From positions 4,464,001 through 4,528,000 of the forward strand of contig NZ_CP059856.1 in assembly GCF_009193325.2 (NCBI RefSeq): a stretch of DNA of 64,000 bases, written 5' to 3'. The stretch comes from Bacteroides zhangwenhongii (lineage in GTDB: Bacteria > Bacteroidota > Bacteroidia > Bacteroidales > Bacteroidaceae). Shown here in pieces: positions 53,832 to 61,874 of this stretch. A model generated the notes under the pieces. That model was not told the origin of the DNA, made no database searches, and was given only the letters and a program-made list of their open reading frames with translations. Both the position numbers and the translations under genes were made by a program. Position 1 is the first letter of the stretch; every line of letters begins with the position of its first letter.

Positions 53832-54540
53832 CTCCCGGCAAGCGCCTTCATTTCAGAGGTGGCGTTCAGGTATTCTTCGTCAGCTGAAATGCTGGACGAT
53901 TGGGCCATTTGAAGAGCGATTTTAGTACGTTCTATTTCTGCCTGGTTACCGCTTTCAAGAGCCTTGTTGTAATCGGTCTGCGCTGCTTTTAACCGAATGA
54001 ATGCCGCTTCCTGCTGCAGTTCCGCATTTTGCACGCGTGTTACGGCATCCCCCAAAGCGTGCATCTGCGTTTGCAGCCGGGCAAAATCCAATGTCCCGTT
54101 GCCACCGGGGAGCATGCTTTGAATCCGTTCGATGGCATCGTAAACGACCTGCTGGTCTGCGGCTCCCGTTTTTTTGAACTCATCCGTCTTGACATACTGT
54201 TTAAGCTCGCCAAGCAGGTTCTTCATCTGGTCTGCAAGCAGACCGGTCAAATCCCCGAACGCTGCTCCCCAGTCTATCTTCTGGGTAAGGGCTTCCATGT
54301 CCACTTTGTGCACAGCCGCATCACGCTGCTTCTCCAAAGTCAGCCTTTCGCCCTGGGACTGTGCCTTGCGGATTTTCTCGGCATATTCTTCAGCGATGGC
54401 CAGTTTCTGCTGCTGGAAGGTCCCGTATTCCTTCAGATAGTCACGCATGGCTTCCGCCTCTTCCCTGTACACGTCCGCCTCCGCTTTTTTCCTTGACTCG
54501 GTGTTTGAGGCACGGGCTTTTTCAAGTTCATCCTGTTGCT
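53828..54540 (-). CDS. Tape measure protein, second segment (frameshifted)
   Basis: Long helical/coiled-coil stretch (YREEAEAMRDYLKEYGTFQQQKL, VQNAELQQEAAFIRLKAAQ). The frame is open upstream of the ATG at 54472 and joins the first segment near 54540, where one base is missing or extra. It ends with ATSEMKALAG, where the next segment takes over. Confidence 0.65.
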
Positions 54541-55995
54541 CCCGGTAAGTCCGTTATCTCCGGTGGAAAGACCGGCTTCCTTGTTCTCACGCTTCCAGTC
54601 GGCTTCCTGCCGGTTTATTTCTTCTTTCCGGGCGTTATAGTCATATTCGATTTGTGCCAGTTTCTTTTCGGTACCGGCTTGCATACGGTCTATCTCTTCC
54701 TTCCGGTTCTCGGCCTGCAGGGCGGCAAGATCCTGCGCCAGCCTGCGCTCTGTGGCAAGCCGTTGCTTGGCTTCCGCTTCCGGATTCTTCCCGGACTGTT
54801 CGGGGTCGGTATGTCCGCCGATATTTCCTTTTTTGGCTGCTTCTGCCGCTTTCTTTACCTCTTCCTCCGCTTTTTTCAGATAACCGTCGCGTTTGTTTTC
54901 GGCATTTTTCAACAGTATGTCATAAGCTTCCTGATCATGTTTCTTAATGGCAGCCTGTGCATCATAGAACTGCCCGGATTCTGCCATGCTTGACTGCATG
55001 ATATATTGTCCCCATTTCCCGAAAAAACCCATGGCGCTTTCCGCCTCTTCCGGTTTCTGCGCCTTGATTTTATTCACCTCTTCATCGGCTTCTGCAGCTT
55101 TTTTTACAAGGTTCTGGACATTGGCCTGGTGCAGCAGGACCTGTACATAGTCCTCGCTCTTTTGGATAAGGGTATCATACCATTCGGAAAGTGTTTTATA
55201 ATACCCGAAAGATTCCCCGTACTTGCGGTTCAGTTCCTCTACCTTCGCCTTTTCCTGTTCCTTGCTGCCGGTGAAGTTCTTTATTTCATCGATGACCGAT
55301 TTCAGTTCGAAGCGGGTACGCACCATCTGGGCACGGCCGTCCTTCTCTATCTCGGTCATTTCCTTGACTGATACGTTGAATTCATCCACGCCTTTTTTGG
55401 CACTGAACAGGTTTTTCGTCCAATCCCAGATTTCATCACCGTACATTACCAGCAGCATGATGCCGGTGGTCATGGCCGTCTGCCAGGAAAAGAGCGAGGA
55501 CAGGACCTGTTTCCATACCGGTGTGCCTTTCTTGCCTGACTTCTGCAGCTCATCATATTCCTTACGGGCACGGGCCAGTTCGTCCGTAAAAATCGGCAGG
55601 TTGTTGGATATGGCCAGAAAGAACATCTGCGGTCCCATGGCCAAGGAAGGCATTTCACGGGCCATCTGCTGGATGCTGTTGTGAAGCCCGTTGAACTGGC
55701 GCTGTGCATTGGGCATGTCTGCAGGGGTGACCTGCACGGATTCCGATTCCTCCTGCAGCAGTTTCAGTTTGCCGCGCAATTCCTCAAGCTGCTTCTCCAG
55801 TGCATGGATCTGCGCGATATTGGCACTCTGGTCCAGATTGGGGGCAGCCGTCTCCCCGGCAAGGCGCAGCCTTTCCAGTTCAGCCTCCAGCAGCCTGACG
55901 GTATTACGCAGTTCCAGCGCCTCACGTTCGGCCTTGTTCATGCCGGGCGTGAGTTTGTCCTTCATCAAAAATTCAACTTCTACAGGTTTGCTCAT
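54433..55995 (-). CDS. Tape measure protein, N-terminal segment (frameshifted)
   Basis: The ATG at 55995 overlaps the stop of the tail assembly chaperone frame (ATGA). It begins SKPVEVEFLMKDKLTPGMNK, then long coiled coils, a hydrophobic segment (TTGIMLLVMYGDEIWDW) and more coiled coil. The frame is genuine to about residue 485 (GLSTGDNG); the last 35 residues are out of frame. The full gene (52352-55995) would encode about 1,210 residues, which sets a tail of moderate siphophage length. Confidence 0.7.
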   Translation of the reverse strand: MSKPVEVEFLMKDKLTPGMNKAEREALELRNTVRLLEAELERLRLAGETAAPNLDQSANIAQIHALEKQLEELRGKLKLLQEESESVQVTPADMPNAQRQFNGLHNSIQQMAREMPSLAMGPQMFFLAISNNLPIFTDELARARKEYDELQKSGKKGTPVWKQVLSSLFSWQTAMTTGIMLLVMYGDEIWDWTKNLFSAKKGVDEFNVSVKEMTEIEKDGRAQMVRTRFELKSVIDEIKNFTGSKEQEKAKVEELNRKYGESFGYYKTLSEWYDTLIQKSEDYVQVLLHQANVQNLVKKAAEADEEVNKIKAQKPEEAESAMGFFGKWGQYIMQSSMAESGQFYDAQAAIKKHDQEAYDILLKNAENKRDGYLKKAEEEVKKAAEAAKKGNIGGHTDPEQSGKNPEAEAKQRLATERRLAQDLAALQAENRKEEIDRMQAGTEKKLAQIEYDYNARKEEINRQEADWKRENKEAGLSTGDNGLTGSNRMNLKKPVPQTPSQGKKRRRTCTGKRRKPCVTI

Positions 55996-56290
55996 TCCAG
56001 TTTGCTTTGAAAAAATCCTACTATATCGTTCGCTTCATCCTCGGCGCTGTGTTCCGGTCTGGGAGCACCGTTTCCGCCGCCTTGCTTTTTCCGCACATAC
56101 CGCGGCGCGTCGCTCAGCATCATGATCAGCGTCTGGTAATTCACCCCATCAAGGATGTAATCCACGCTCCAGCCGGTCGCCGATGCAATCTGCCACACGA
56201 AGCCGAAAGGGCTATGGGAACCTTCATACCGGGTTCTTAACTCCCCTTCCTTGCCTGGCTCAGTCTCGGAGTCATCGGGTTCGCCCGCGC
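55992..56290 (-). CDS. Tail assembly chaperone, second frame (GT-type)
   Basis: This is the -1 frame relative to the gene upstream. It carries ELRTRYEGSHSPFGFVW, ATGWSVDYILDGVNYQTLIMML and a C-terminus ending GFFQSKLE. No sensible start codon exists near the overlap; the nearest ATG (56441) lies deep inside the other gene. The likely route is a -1 ribosomal slip at AAG GGG just before the stop of the first frame (56237), giving a fused G-T protein. A sequence error is possible given nearby indels. Confidence 0.6.
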
Positions 56291-56725
56291 TGTCGAGCTG
56301 ATAATACGCATAAAATCCTTCGTGCCCATCAGACGCTCGAATGTTCGGAACATGGCCGTCAGATAACGCCACTCCACAAAGTTCCGCAGTACCCACGCTG
56401 TCACCCCGATGCCCACGTGCCGCGACACGTATCCCCGGCATACCGTATAGGCCAGCAGGCGGCTCACAGCCTTACCATGCTCCGCCACAAAGGCCAGTTC
56501 CTCGGTCTTGTCCTTCGGTTGCCAATCGGGTTTGACACCCGTCTTCAGGTATTCCCGCGCCAGCAGAATCTGACCCCGCAGCCTCGGACGCTTCATCGTC
56601 ACACGCACCTCCACCGGGCGTTTCAGCCACGGAAGCTTCCACCTTTTAAGAGGTACGGACACGCCGCTGTCAAGCAGCGCGTCCGCACACTCCATCTCTA
56701 TCAGTTGTTCCAAACGGTCAGCCAT
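56237..56725 (-). CDS. Tail assembly chaperone, first frame (G-type)
   Basis: 162 residues, mostly helical (LIEMECADALLDSGVSV, RGQILLAREYLK, WVLRNFVEWRYLTAMF). It lies between the tail tube gene and the tape measure, where siphophages encode assembly chaperones G and GT. No specific family signature is recognised; the assignment rests on position and on the overlapping second frame. Confidence 0.6.
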   Translation of the reverse strand: MADRLEQLIEMECADALLDSGVSVPLKRWKLPWLKRPVEVRVTMKRPRLRGQILLAREYLKTGVKPDWQPKDKTEELAFVAEHGKAVSRLLAYTVCRGYVSRHVGIGVTAWVLRNFVEWRYLTAMFRTFERLMGTKDFMRIISSTARANPMTPRLSQARKGS

Positions 56726-56728
56726 ACG

Positions 56729-57304
56729 TTAGCCCTCCTCACTTTGGAGCGATGCTGCAGCCGCGGCTTCCGCCGGCGGCAGCTTGTACTGCCCCCACTC
56801 GTCCGGTATTGCTTCCGTATCGAACACGCCGTAAGGCTGCGAACCGTCCTCCGGCATCGCCACTTCGAGCGTAACCTCTATCTTGGAGGTTTCTGTAAGG
56901 GTCAGCTTGCCTGCAGGATTGGAAAGCAGCGTGGCGTTGGGAATCAGTACACTCTGTCCGGACACGAGGGAGAGTTCCCATGGTCCCTGCATGACAAGCA
57001 CCTCCGACGGGGCTGTCCAGCCGATCGGAGTTTTCTTTTCCGAGTCTTCTTTCTTATAATGCAGGCTGCCGCCAAGCAGTTTGTGCAGGTTCGAATAGTT
57101 CATCTGGATCACATTGAACGTCGGGGCGATGCCGCCGTTACTCTGTGGGATGACCAGCACCGGGGCACCCTGCACCTGTTCGGCCTCGATCTTCGCGGCC
57201 TCGGGTTTCTTGCCGCCCAGGTCAAACGAGTTCTTTTCAATATACCCGATTGTGAAATCCTTATACTTTACGGCTCCTATGCCGTACATGAAATTCTTGT
57301 TCAT
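56729..57304 (-). CDS. Major tail tube protein-like
   Basis: 191 residues (KDFTIGYIEKNSFDLGG, SKIEVTLEVAMPEDG, Ala-rich C-terminus). A beta-rich protein directly upstream of the tail assembly chaperones and tape measure has the location of a tail tube protein. No sequence signature beyond that was recognised. Confidence 0.6.
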   Translation of the reverse strand: MNKNFMYGIGAVKYKDFTIGYIEKNSFDLGGKKPEAAKIEAEQVQGAPVLVIPQSNGGIAPTFNVIQMNYSNLHKLLGGSLHYKKEDSEKKTPIGWTAPSEVLVMQGPWELSLVSGQSVLIPNATLLSNPAGKLTLTETSKIEVTLEVAMPEDGSQPYGVFDTEAIPDEWGQYKLPPAEAAAAASLQSEEG

Positions 57305-57774
57305 CGTTTATAAAGTTTGATGGTTAATAACACACCGGCCAATAAGCCGGCCAATACACCTGTGATAAACGTCCGCATCCGGTTCGGAGGGCGTTTTTCT
57401 ACTGTTTGAACGTCATTTGAAATTTCGCTCTTGGTTTCGCTACGGATGCGCGCCAGCTCTTCTTCATACCATAGCACCAGCTGCTGCAGACTGTCACACG
57501 AGGCTTCGGCCACGATGTTCCCGCTGTCGTCGCTGCCTACGGTCAGATTCGCCTGTCCGCTCTTGCCACGGTACACGGCACCTTCAGGAAGTTTACGGAG
57601 GCTGTCCGCAGGTATAGACAGCTTCACCGAACTCGCCGGTATACCCGCCATCACCAGTCCCGCCCGTCGGCTTCCGCTCGCGCTGTCGGTGCTTGCCGAT
57701 TCCGTCTGTATCTTCTCCACCGTCGTGCTCTTCCTGCTGCTTGCGCAGCCCGCCAAGCACAGGACAGTCATCAT
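57301..57774 (-). CDS. Outer-membrane spanin-like lipoprotein (Rz1-like)
   Basis: From the ATG at 57774: lipoprotein signal with lipobox LAGC, a Ser/Thr-rich stretch, then a domain with VLWYEEELARIRSETK and a C-terminal hydrophobic segment (FITGVLAGLLAGVLLTIKL). The first third overlaps the end of the gene upstream in a different frame, as Rz1 does with Rz. A frame extension to 57861 lacks signal-like features. Expected to join with the inner partner to breach the outer membrane at lysis. Confidence 0.6.
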   Translation of the reverse strand: MMTVLCLAGCASSRKSTTVEKIQTESASTDSASGSRRAGLVMAGIPASSVKLSIPADSLRKLPEGAVYRGKSGQANLTVGSDDSGNIVAEASCDSLQQLVLWYEEELARIRSETKSEISNDVQTVEKRPPNRMRTFITGVLAGLLAGVLLTIKLYKR

Positions 57775-58072
57775 GATGGCGGCAACTGTTGGCAGTGTCA
57801 ATGGCCTTGCGCAGTCGCGCCATTTCGCGCTTGTTGGCCTGCAGGTCTTTTCTTGTTGCATTCAGTTCTTCTTTTAAGGGTACCACAATATTGCTCACCA
57901 AAACGCGGGTGGCATGTTCTGCGTTATCCACACGCACACCCTCTGCGTCGGCTTCGGCTTTCATCGCTTCCGCTTTCGCTTTCCTCACCGTAGCACGCAG
58001 GGAACCGATGGCTGCTGCAGTGCCCACAAGGCCGCCGCTAAGAATAATGTTCATGATCTCGCTAAAGTCCAT
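57593..58072 (-). CDS. Inner-membrane spanin-like protein (Rz-like)
   Basis: 159 residues: N-terminal membrane helix (MNIILSGGLVGTAAAIGSL), then a coiled coil (AKAEAMKAEADAEG, LKEELNATRKDLQANKREMARLRK), then a His/Gly-rich C-terminus that is the region overlapped by the lipoprotein gene. It has the structure of an i-spanin. It follows the holin gene by 28 bases. Confidence 0.6.
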   Translation of the reverse strand: MDFSEIMNIILSGGLVGTAAAIGSLRATVRKAKAEAMKAEADAEGVRVDNAEHATRVLVSNIVVPLKEELNATRKDLQANKREMARLRKAIDTANSCRHHDDCPVLGGLRKQQEEHDGGEDTDGIGKHRQRERKPTGGTGDGGYTGEFGEAVYTCGQPP

Positions 58073-58100
58073 ACCACCCGTTTTTTAGTCAGTCAACCTT

Positions 58101-58490
58101 TTATTCTGCTTCCTCGCGTTTCTTTCGGAATAGTCCGATAACCCATTGCACCAGTCCCGTGTCGGCTACCCCATTGGCTACAAGTGAGGCACCAAAACCA
58201 TAGAGCAAGGCAATGTCCCAGCTCACATCACTCACAAATCCGGCATCAAGCCACCACAGTAGCATCGCGCACACCAAGCCCACACACCAGCTCACCAGCT
58301 GCGTCACCCAGCCTTTCATGTTGGGGAACAAACCTTTCAACCCTTCAGTAAGCACCACCACACCGCCGACGAAACCGGCAAAGGTGCCAATCATTGCGTC
58401 ATAGTCCGTTGCCGGAACATCGGCCCCTTGGGCCATCACAGCCGATACTGTTCCCAGCATCAGCATCATAAACAGCATAATTCGTTTCAT
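58101..58490 (-). CDS. Phage holin
   Basis: 129 residues: signal peptide (cleavage near VMAQ), then three or four hydrophobic helices (IGTFAGFVGGVVVLTEGL, LVSWCVGLVCAMLLWW, ALLYGFGASLVANGVA) and a basic tail RKKREEAE. It lies between the amidase and spanin-like genes, which marks it as holin. Confidence 0.72.
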   Translation of the reverse strand: MKRIMLFMMLMLGTVSAVMAQGADVPATDYDAMIGTFAGFVGGVVVLTEGLKGLFPNMKGWVTQLVSWCVGLVCAMLLWWLDAGFVSDVSWDIALLYGFGASLVANGVADTGLVQWVIGLFRKKREEAE

Positions 58491-58505
58491 TGATTGCTTC
58501 TTTTA

Positions 58506-58970
58506 TTATTGGTTAATACCTATTTCTTTCAGCCATTTCTGTACATCGAAACTGGGGCAGGCTTTGGCCGCCAGCTCGTTGTGTCCCACAATGCGCACAT
58601 CCGGGAATCTGCGATGGAAGTCCTTCACATACTTCTCCAGTGCCTTTTTCTGGCAGCCGGTGCGGGTGTCCTTCGGGGTCTTGCCGTCCTTGGCCACACC
58701 GCCGGCATACACAATGTGGCGGCTCACGCTGTTGTACCCCTTGGCTCCGTTGGTCACTTCCCAGGGATCCACCTGCGCATCCTCGTTGTTGTTCACCAAG
58801 CGTTCCACACCGCCCTGCAGGTGGAACAGGTCGGTGTAGCCCACCTGTTTCCAACCTCTGCCACCCTGGCTTACGGGCGAAGTGTGCCACTTCCGGATGT
58901 CCGCCGATGATACCTCACGCCCCTCCGGGGTTGCCGTACAGTGAATTACCAGATACTTCAATTTTGCCAT
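58506..58970 (-). CDS. N-acetylmuramoyl-L-alanine amidase (endolysin)
   Basis: This 154-residue Amidase_2-family enzyme has zinc-site residues in VIHCTAT (His), SRHIVYAGG (His) and ACPSFDV (Cys), with VGHNELAAKACPSFDV the characteristic end. There is no signal peptide, so it depends on the holin. It cuts the bond between muramic acid and L-Ala in peptidoglycan. Confidence 0.92.
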   Translation of the reverse strand: MAKLKYLVIHCTATPEGREVSSADIRKWHTSPVSQGGRGWKQVGYTDLFHLQGGVERLVNNNEDAQVDPWEVTNGAKGYNSVSRHIVYAGGVAKDGKTPKDTRTGCQKKALEKYVKDFHRRFPDVRIVGHNELAAKACPSFDVQKWLKEIGINQ

Positions 58971-58976
58971 ACCATC

Positions 58977-59431
58977 TTATTCTTTCTGGTTTTGGGTAAT
59001 GGTAATCTTGGCCGTCTTGCTGCGGTCGGCATTGAGCGTAAGGGTCAGTGTACCGGTTTTCTGACTGCCACTGTTTGCACCGGCCGAAATCTTCACGCCT
59101 TTATCCGTCGCTTCCACCTTGAAGCCGGCAGGGGCACTGCCTATCTCATATTCTCCGCTGGCGGTCACGGTCACTTCTTCACTGCCACCGGTTGCCTCAA
59201 GGGTCACACTGGCAGGGTCAACTGAAATCTTCTTCTCGCTCGCCTTGAACACGGGGTTGCTTCGCTTGTCCAGCACCACCACTTCTTCACCGAAGGCAAT
59301 GTTCGTGTCAGCCTTCATCAGCATCTTGAAGAAGTACAGTTCGCTCGCGTTCGAGATCTTGTCAATCTGAATCACGTCTTCATCGTCCTGCAGGTTCACA
59401 GCCGCAAACAGGTTGCCGCCGGGGCGAACAG
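58977..59431 (-). CDS. Major capsid protein, C-terminal segment with BACON-like domain
   Basis: The sequence from APSVRPGGNLFAAVNLQDD to LKADTNIAFGEEVVVLDK is the end of the capsid fold. It is followed by FKASEKKISVDPASVTLEATGG and TASGEYEIGSAPAG to TLTLTLNADRSKTAKITITQNQ, an Ig-like BACON-type domain of about 80 residues. It is one frame away from the upstream capsid gene; a shift near 59425-59440 separates them. BACON domains usually bind carbohydrate, so the domain may decorate the capsid. Confidence 0.7.
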
Positions 59432-60168
59432 AGGGTGCACACAATCAGATCGGGCCAGGCCGCAAGCGTCTCAATGGTAATGCCCTTGTAGCGACGGGCA
59501 TTCACATCGGTTTCGCTCGTGTTCTTGGACTCGCGCTGGGTCAGCTCGTCATCATACTTGTCAAAGTCGTTCACGCTCATCAGAATGCGGAGGTCCGGGT
59601 TGTTGCGGATGGCCACGGGAATCTTCGCACGCATGGCTTTCAGTCTGCCCAGCATGGTCGATTCTGCGCTGTCCACCACAATCACCTCAGTATCCTTGGC
59701 CATCTGGGTCAGGATGCCGTTAAACAAGTGGTCGTCATCATCCCCATATTCACCGTTCACATAGTGGTCACCCAGTTCAAACTGTACCCGCTTGGCCAAC
59801 TCGGCAAGCAGGGCGTTCTGCGCTTCGGGCGGAAGTTCCGAGAATACCAGGTTGCCCTTCGGCTGCCATTTGCGCCAGATGTTCTCGAACGTGCGGGGGT
59901 TAAACACCGTAAAGGCCATGAAGTCCACCGGGTCAAGACTCTTTTCGTCGTAGTTGAAGTTGCCCTTCGAATCCTCCACGCCGGGGTTCTCCTTGCGCTT
60001 CTGGAGCATCTTGCCGGTCTTCAGGCGCGGCAGGCTGATTTTCTTCTCCACACCGGGAATCACCATGATCAGCCCCTTTTCCACAATCTCATTGCTCGTA
60101 GCGGCAAGCGTCAGCAACTGTTCCAGTACCTCGCCGCTGTAATTCGTGTTTCTTACAATTATTGCCAT
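59380..60168 (-). CDS. Major capsid protein, N-terminal segment (frameshifted)
   Basis: The ATG at 60168 starts MAIIVRNTNYSGEVLEQLL. The frame holds the HK97-like capsid body (GLIMVIPGVEKKISLPRLKTG, LDPVDFMAFTVFNPRTFENIW, DLRILMSVNDFDKYDDELTQ, YKGITIETLAAWPDLIV) and then goes out of frame. With the segment at 58977-59431 it makes a protein of about 395 residues. It is the main head protein of the virion and follows the protease/scaffold gene. Confidence 0.75.
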   Translation of the reverse strand: MAIIVRNTNYSGEVLEQLLTLAATSNEIVEKGLIMVIPGVEKKISLPRLKTGKMLQKRKENPGVEDSKGNFNYDEKSLDPVDFMAFTVFNPRTFENIWRKWQPKGNLVFSELPPEAQNALLAELAKRVQFELGDHYVNGEYGDDDDHLFNGILTQMAKDTEVIVVDSAESTMLGRLKAMRAKIPVAIRNNPDLRILMSVNDFDKYDDELTQRESKNTSETDVNARRYKGITIETLAAWPDLIVCTLCSPRRQPVCGCEPAGR

Positions 60169-60175
60169 AGTTCAA

Positions 60176-61222
60176 TCACTTTTTACGTTTGTCCTTAATT
60201 TCTCGCATACGCCTGTTCCAGGGGCTTTCTTCACCATTCGGTTCCAGATGCAGGTCTTCCATCACACGGCGCTTTACCGGCAGTTGGGCCAGGGCCTTTT
60301 CGCCGTTCTCGCGGTCATTGGCCAAAAGGTTTTCGTAGATGGGGCGGGTAGTCGCATCAATGCGACCGTCCTGCTCGGCTGCGTCAAGCAGCTGCTTGCG
60401 GGCGGCAAGGTCTTCGGCTTCAGCCTTGTCTTCGTAGGTCTTCACCTTGGCCTTCAGGTCGGTGTTCTCTTTCGTAAGGATAGGTACCTTGCCTGCCTCT
60501 TCCTCCAGTTGGTCCATCAGGCGGAACACATCCGCATCACTCGCGCAGTCCTTGAAGCGCGGGCGTTTCTTTACGTCTTCCAGATTCATGTCTTCTCTGT
60601 TTTTTTGTGGCTCAACGAGCCGGTTATTGAATAAAGTATATATCTGCGCCGGTGTACTGTCTGCCGGCACGGGGTCTGCATCATAGATGTCGTCTATGAA
60701 ACCAAGGTCCAGGGCTTCCTTGGCGGTCAGCCAATGGTCCTCGCCGTCAAAATAGGTCTGTTTCACTTCTTCCTTGCTCATGCCCAGCCGCTCGGCATAG
60801 ATTTCACTCAAGCTGCCTTCCAGGCTTTCTATCTCTTCCATGCAACGCTGCAGGTCCTGCTTGTTGCCGTAACACCCGCCGCTCACACTGTGCAGCATCA
60901 GACGGGCATATTTGCTCATTTCTACGGGCTTGCCGCAAAGGGCTATCACACTGGCCATGCTGGCGGCTATGCCATCCACATAAATGCGGATGTCGGCCTG
61001 GCTATGGCGCAGGGCGTTGAATATCGCAATGCCGCTGTACACTTCCCCGCCGTTGCTGTTGATACGCACATGGATGCGTCGGCTCACGCGTTCGGCTTCC
61101 ATCAGTTCCTGGGCTATGCGCCCGCTTTGCACCTCCGTATAGTCTCCGATGTCCCCGTACAGGAATATCGTACTGGTGCCGTCGTCACTCGTTGTAATAT
61201 TGAAAAATCTGCTCATCGTCAT
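60176..61222 (-). CDS. ClpP-like prohead protease with scaffold-like C-terminus
   Basis: From the ATG at 61222 (61216 also possible): about 348 residues. The front 190 have the ClpP fold: RINSNGGEVYSGIAIFNAL (oxyanion region), GIAASMASVIAL (catalytic Ser), RLMLHSVSGGCYGN (catalytic His). From residue about 230 the protein is acidic and coiled-coil (LEEEAGKVPILTKENTDLKAKVKTYEDK), as in scaffold domains fused to phage proteases. It directs head assembly, then cuts the scaffold. It lies seven bases before the capsid gene. Confidence 0.88.
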   Translation of the reverse strand: MTMSRFFNITTSDDGTSTIFLYGDIGDYTEVQSGRIAQELMEAERVSRRIHVRINSNGGEVYSGIAIFNALRHSQADIRIYVDGIAASMASVIALCGKPVEMSKYARLMLHSVSGGCYGNKQDLQRCMEEIESLEGSLSEIYAERLGMSKEEVKQTYFDGEDHWLTAKEALDLGFIDDIYDADPVPADSTPAQIYTLFNNRLVEPQKNREDMNLEDVKKRPRFKDCASDADVFRLMDQLEEEAGKVPILTKENTDLKAKVKTYEDKAEAEDLAARKQLLDAAEQDGRIDATTRPIYENLLANDRENGEKALAQLPVKRRVMEDLHLEPNGEESPWNRRMREIKDKRKK

Positions 61223-61301
61223 GTCTTTACCAGCGGTTTCCCCGCCTTTCGATGGTGCGAAAATAGAACATTCCCATGGCACCAAGAAACCGCGTCCGCA
61301 T

Positions 61302-61330
61302 CATAACGTTTTCTGGCGTTATCATAACGC
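61302..61330. promoter_or_regulatory. Palindromic operator-like site between divergent phage operons
   Basis: GCGTTATCATAACGC at 61316-61330 is an odd-centred perfect palindrome; a third ATAACG half-site lies at 61303-61308. It lies in the 198-base gap between the protease gene (minus) and the terminase small subunit gene (plus). A repressor or late-gene activator could act here on both promoters. No clear consensus promoter pair is visible in the gap. Confidence 0.45.
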
Positions 61331-61419
61331 TGTAACCCGTCATCATGCGTACGCGCTTTTACAAACCCCGCTTTTTCATGCAATTTTGTAACGTGATTTA
61401 CAACTAAAAAGGACGATTT

Positions 61420-61863
61420 ATGGCAGATTTGACGAATGCCCAGAAAAAGGAATGGGCAAAAACTTTGTACCTCAAGGAAAACCTCACACAGCAGGAAATC
61501 GCCGACCGGGTGGGCGTGTCACGGGTGTCCGTGTCCAACTGGGTACGGGCCGGGAAGTGGGAGGAACAGAAGGTGGGGCTTACGCTCACAAGGCAGGAAC
61601 AGGTGGCTAACCTCTACCGGCAGGTGGCCGAAATAAACAAGGCCATCGCCGAACGGCCCGAAGGGGAACGGTTCCCCTCATCCAAGGAGGCTGACATCCT
61701 CGGGAAACTGTCGGCGACCATACGCAACATGGAGCAGGAAGTGGGCATTGCCGACATCATCAGTGTCCTCACCGGGCTCATCGACTGGGTACGGGCGGCC
61801 GACCTCGAAAAGGCAAAGGAAATTACACGCCTGGCCGATGCGTACATTAAAGACAAATTATAA
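61420..61863 (+). CDS. Phage terminase small subunit
   Basis: 147 residues: a helix-turn-helix (LTQQEIADRVGVSRVSVSNWVRAGKW) near the N-terminus, then long helices (ISVLTGLIDWVRAADLEKAKEITRLADAYIK). It binds phage DNA and brings it to the large subunit encoded 11 bases downstream. The form is that of terminase small subunits in Mu-like phages. Confidence 0.85.
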   Translation: MADLTNAQKKEWAKTLYLKENLTQQEIADRVGVSRVSVSNWVRAGKWEEQKVGLTLTRQEQVANLYRQVAEINKAIAERPEGERFPSSKEADILGKLSATIRNMEQEVGIADIISVLTGLIDWVRAADLEKAKEITRLADAYIKDKL

Positions 61864-61874
61864 AGGGATAGACA

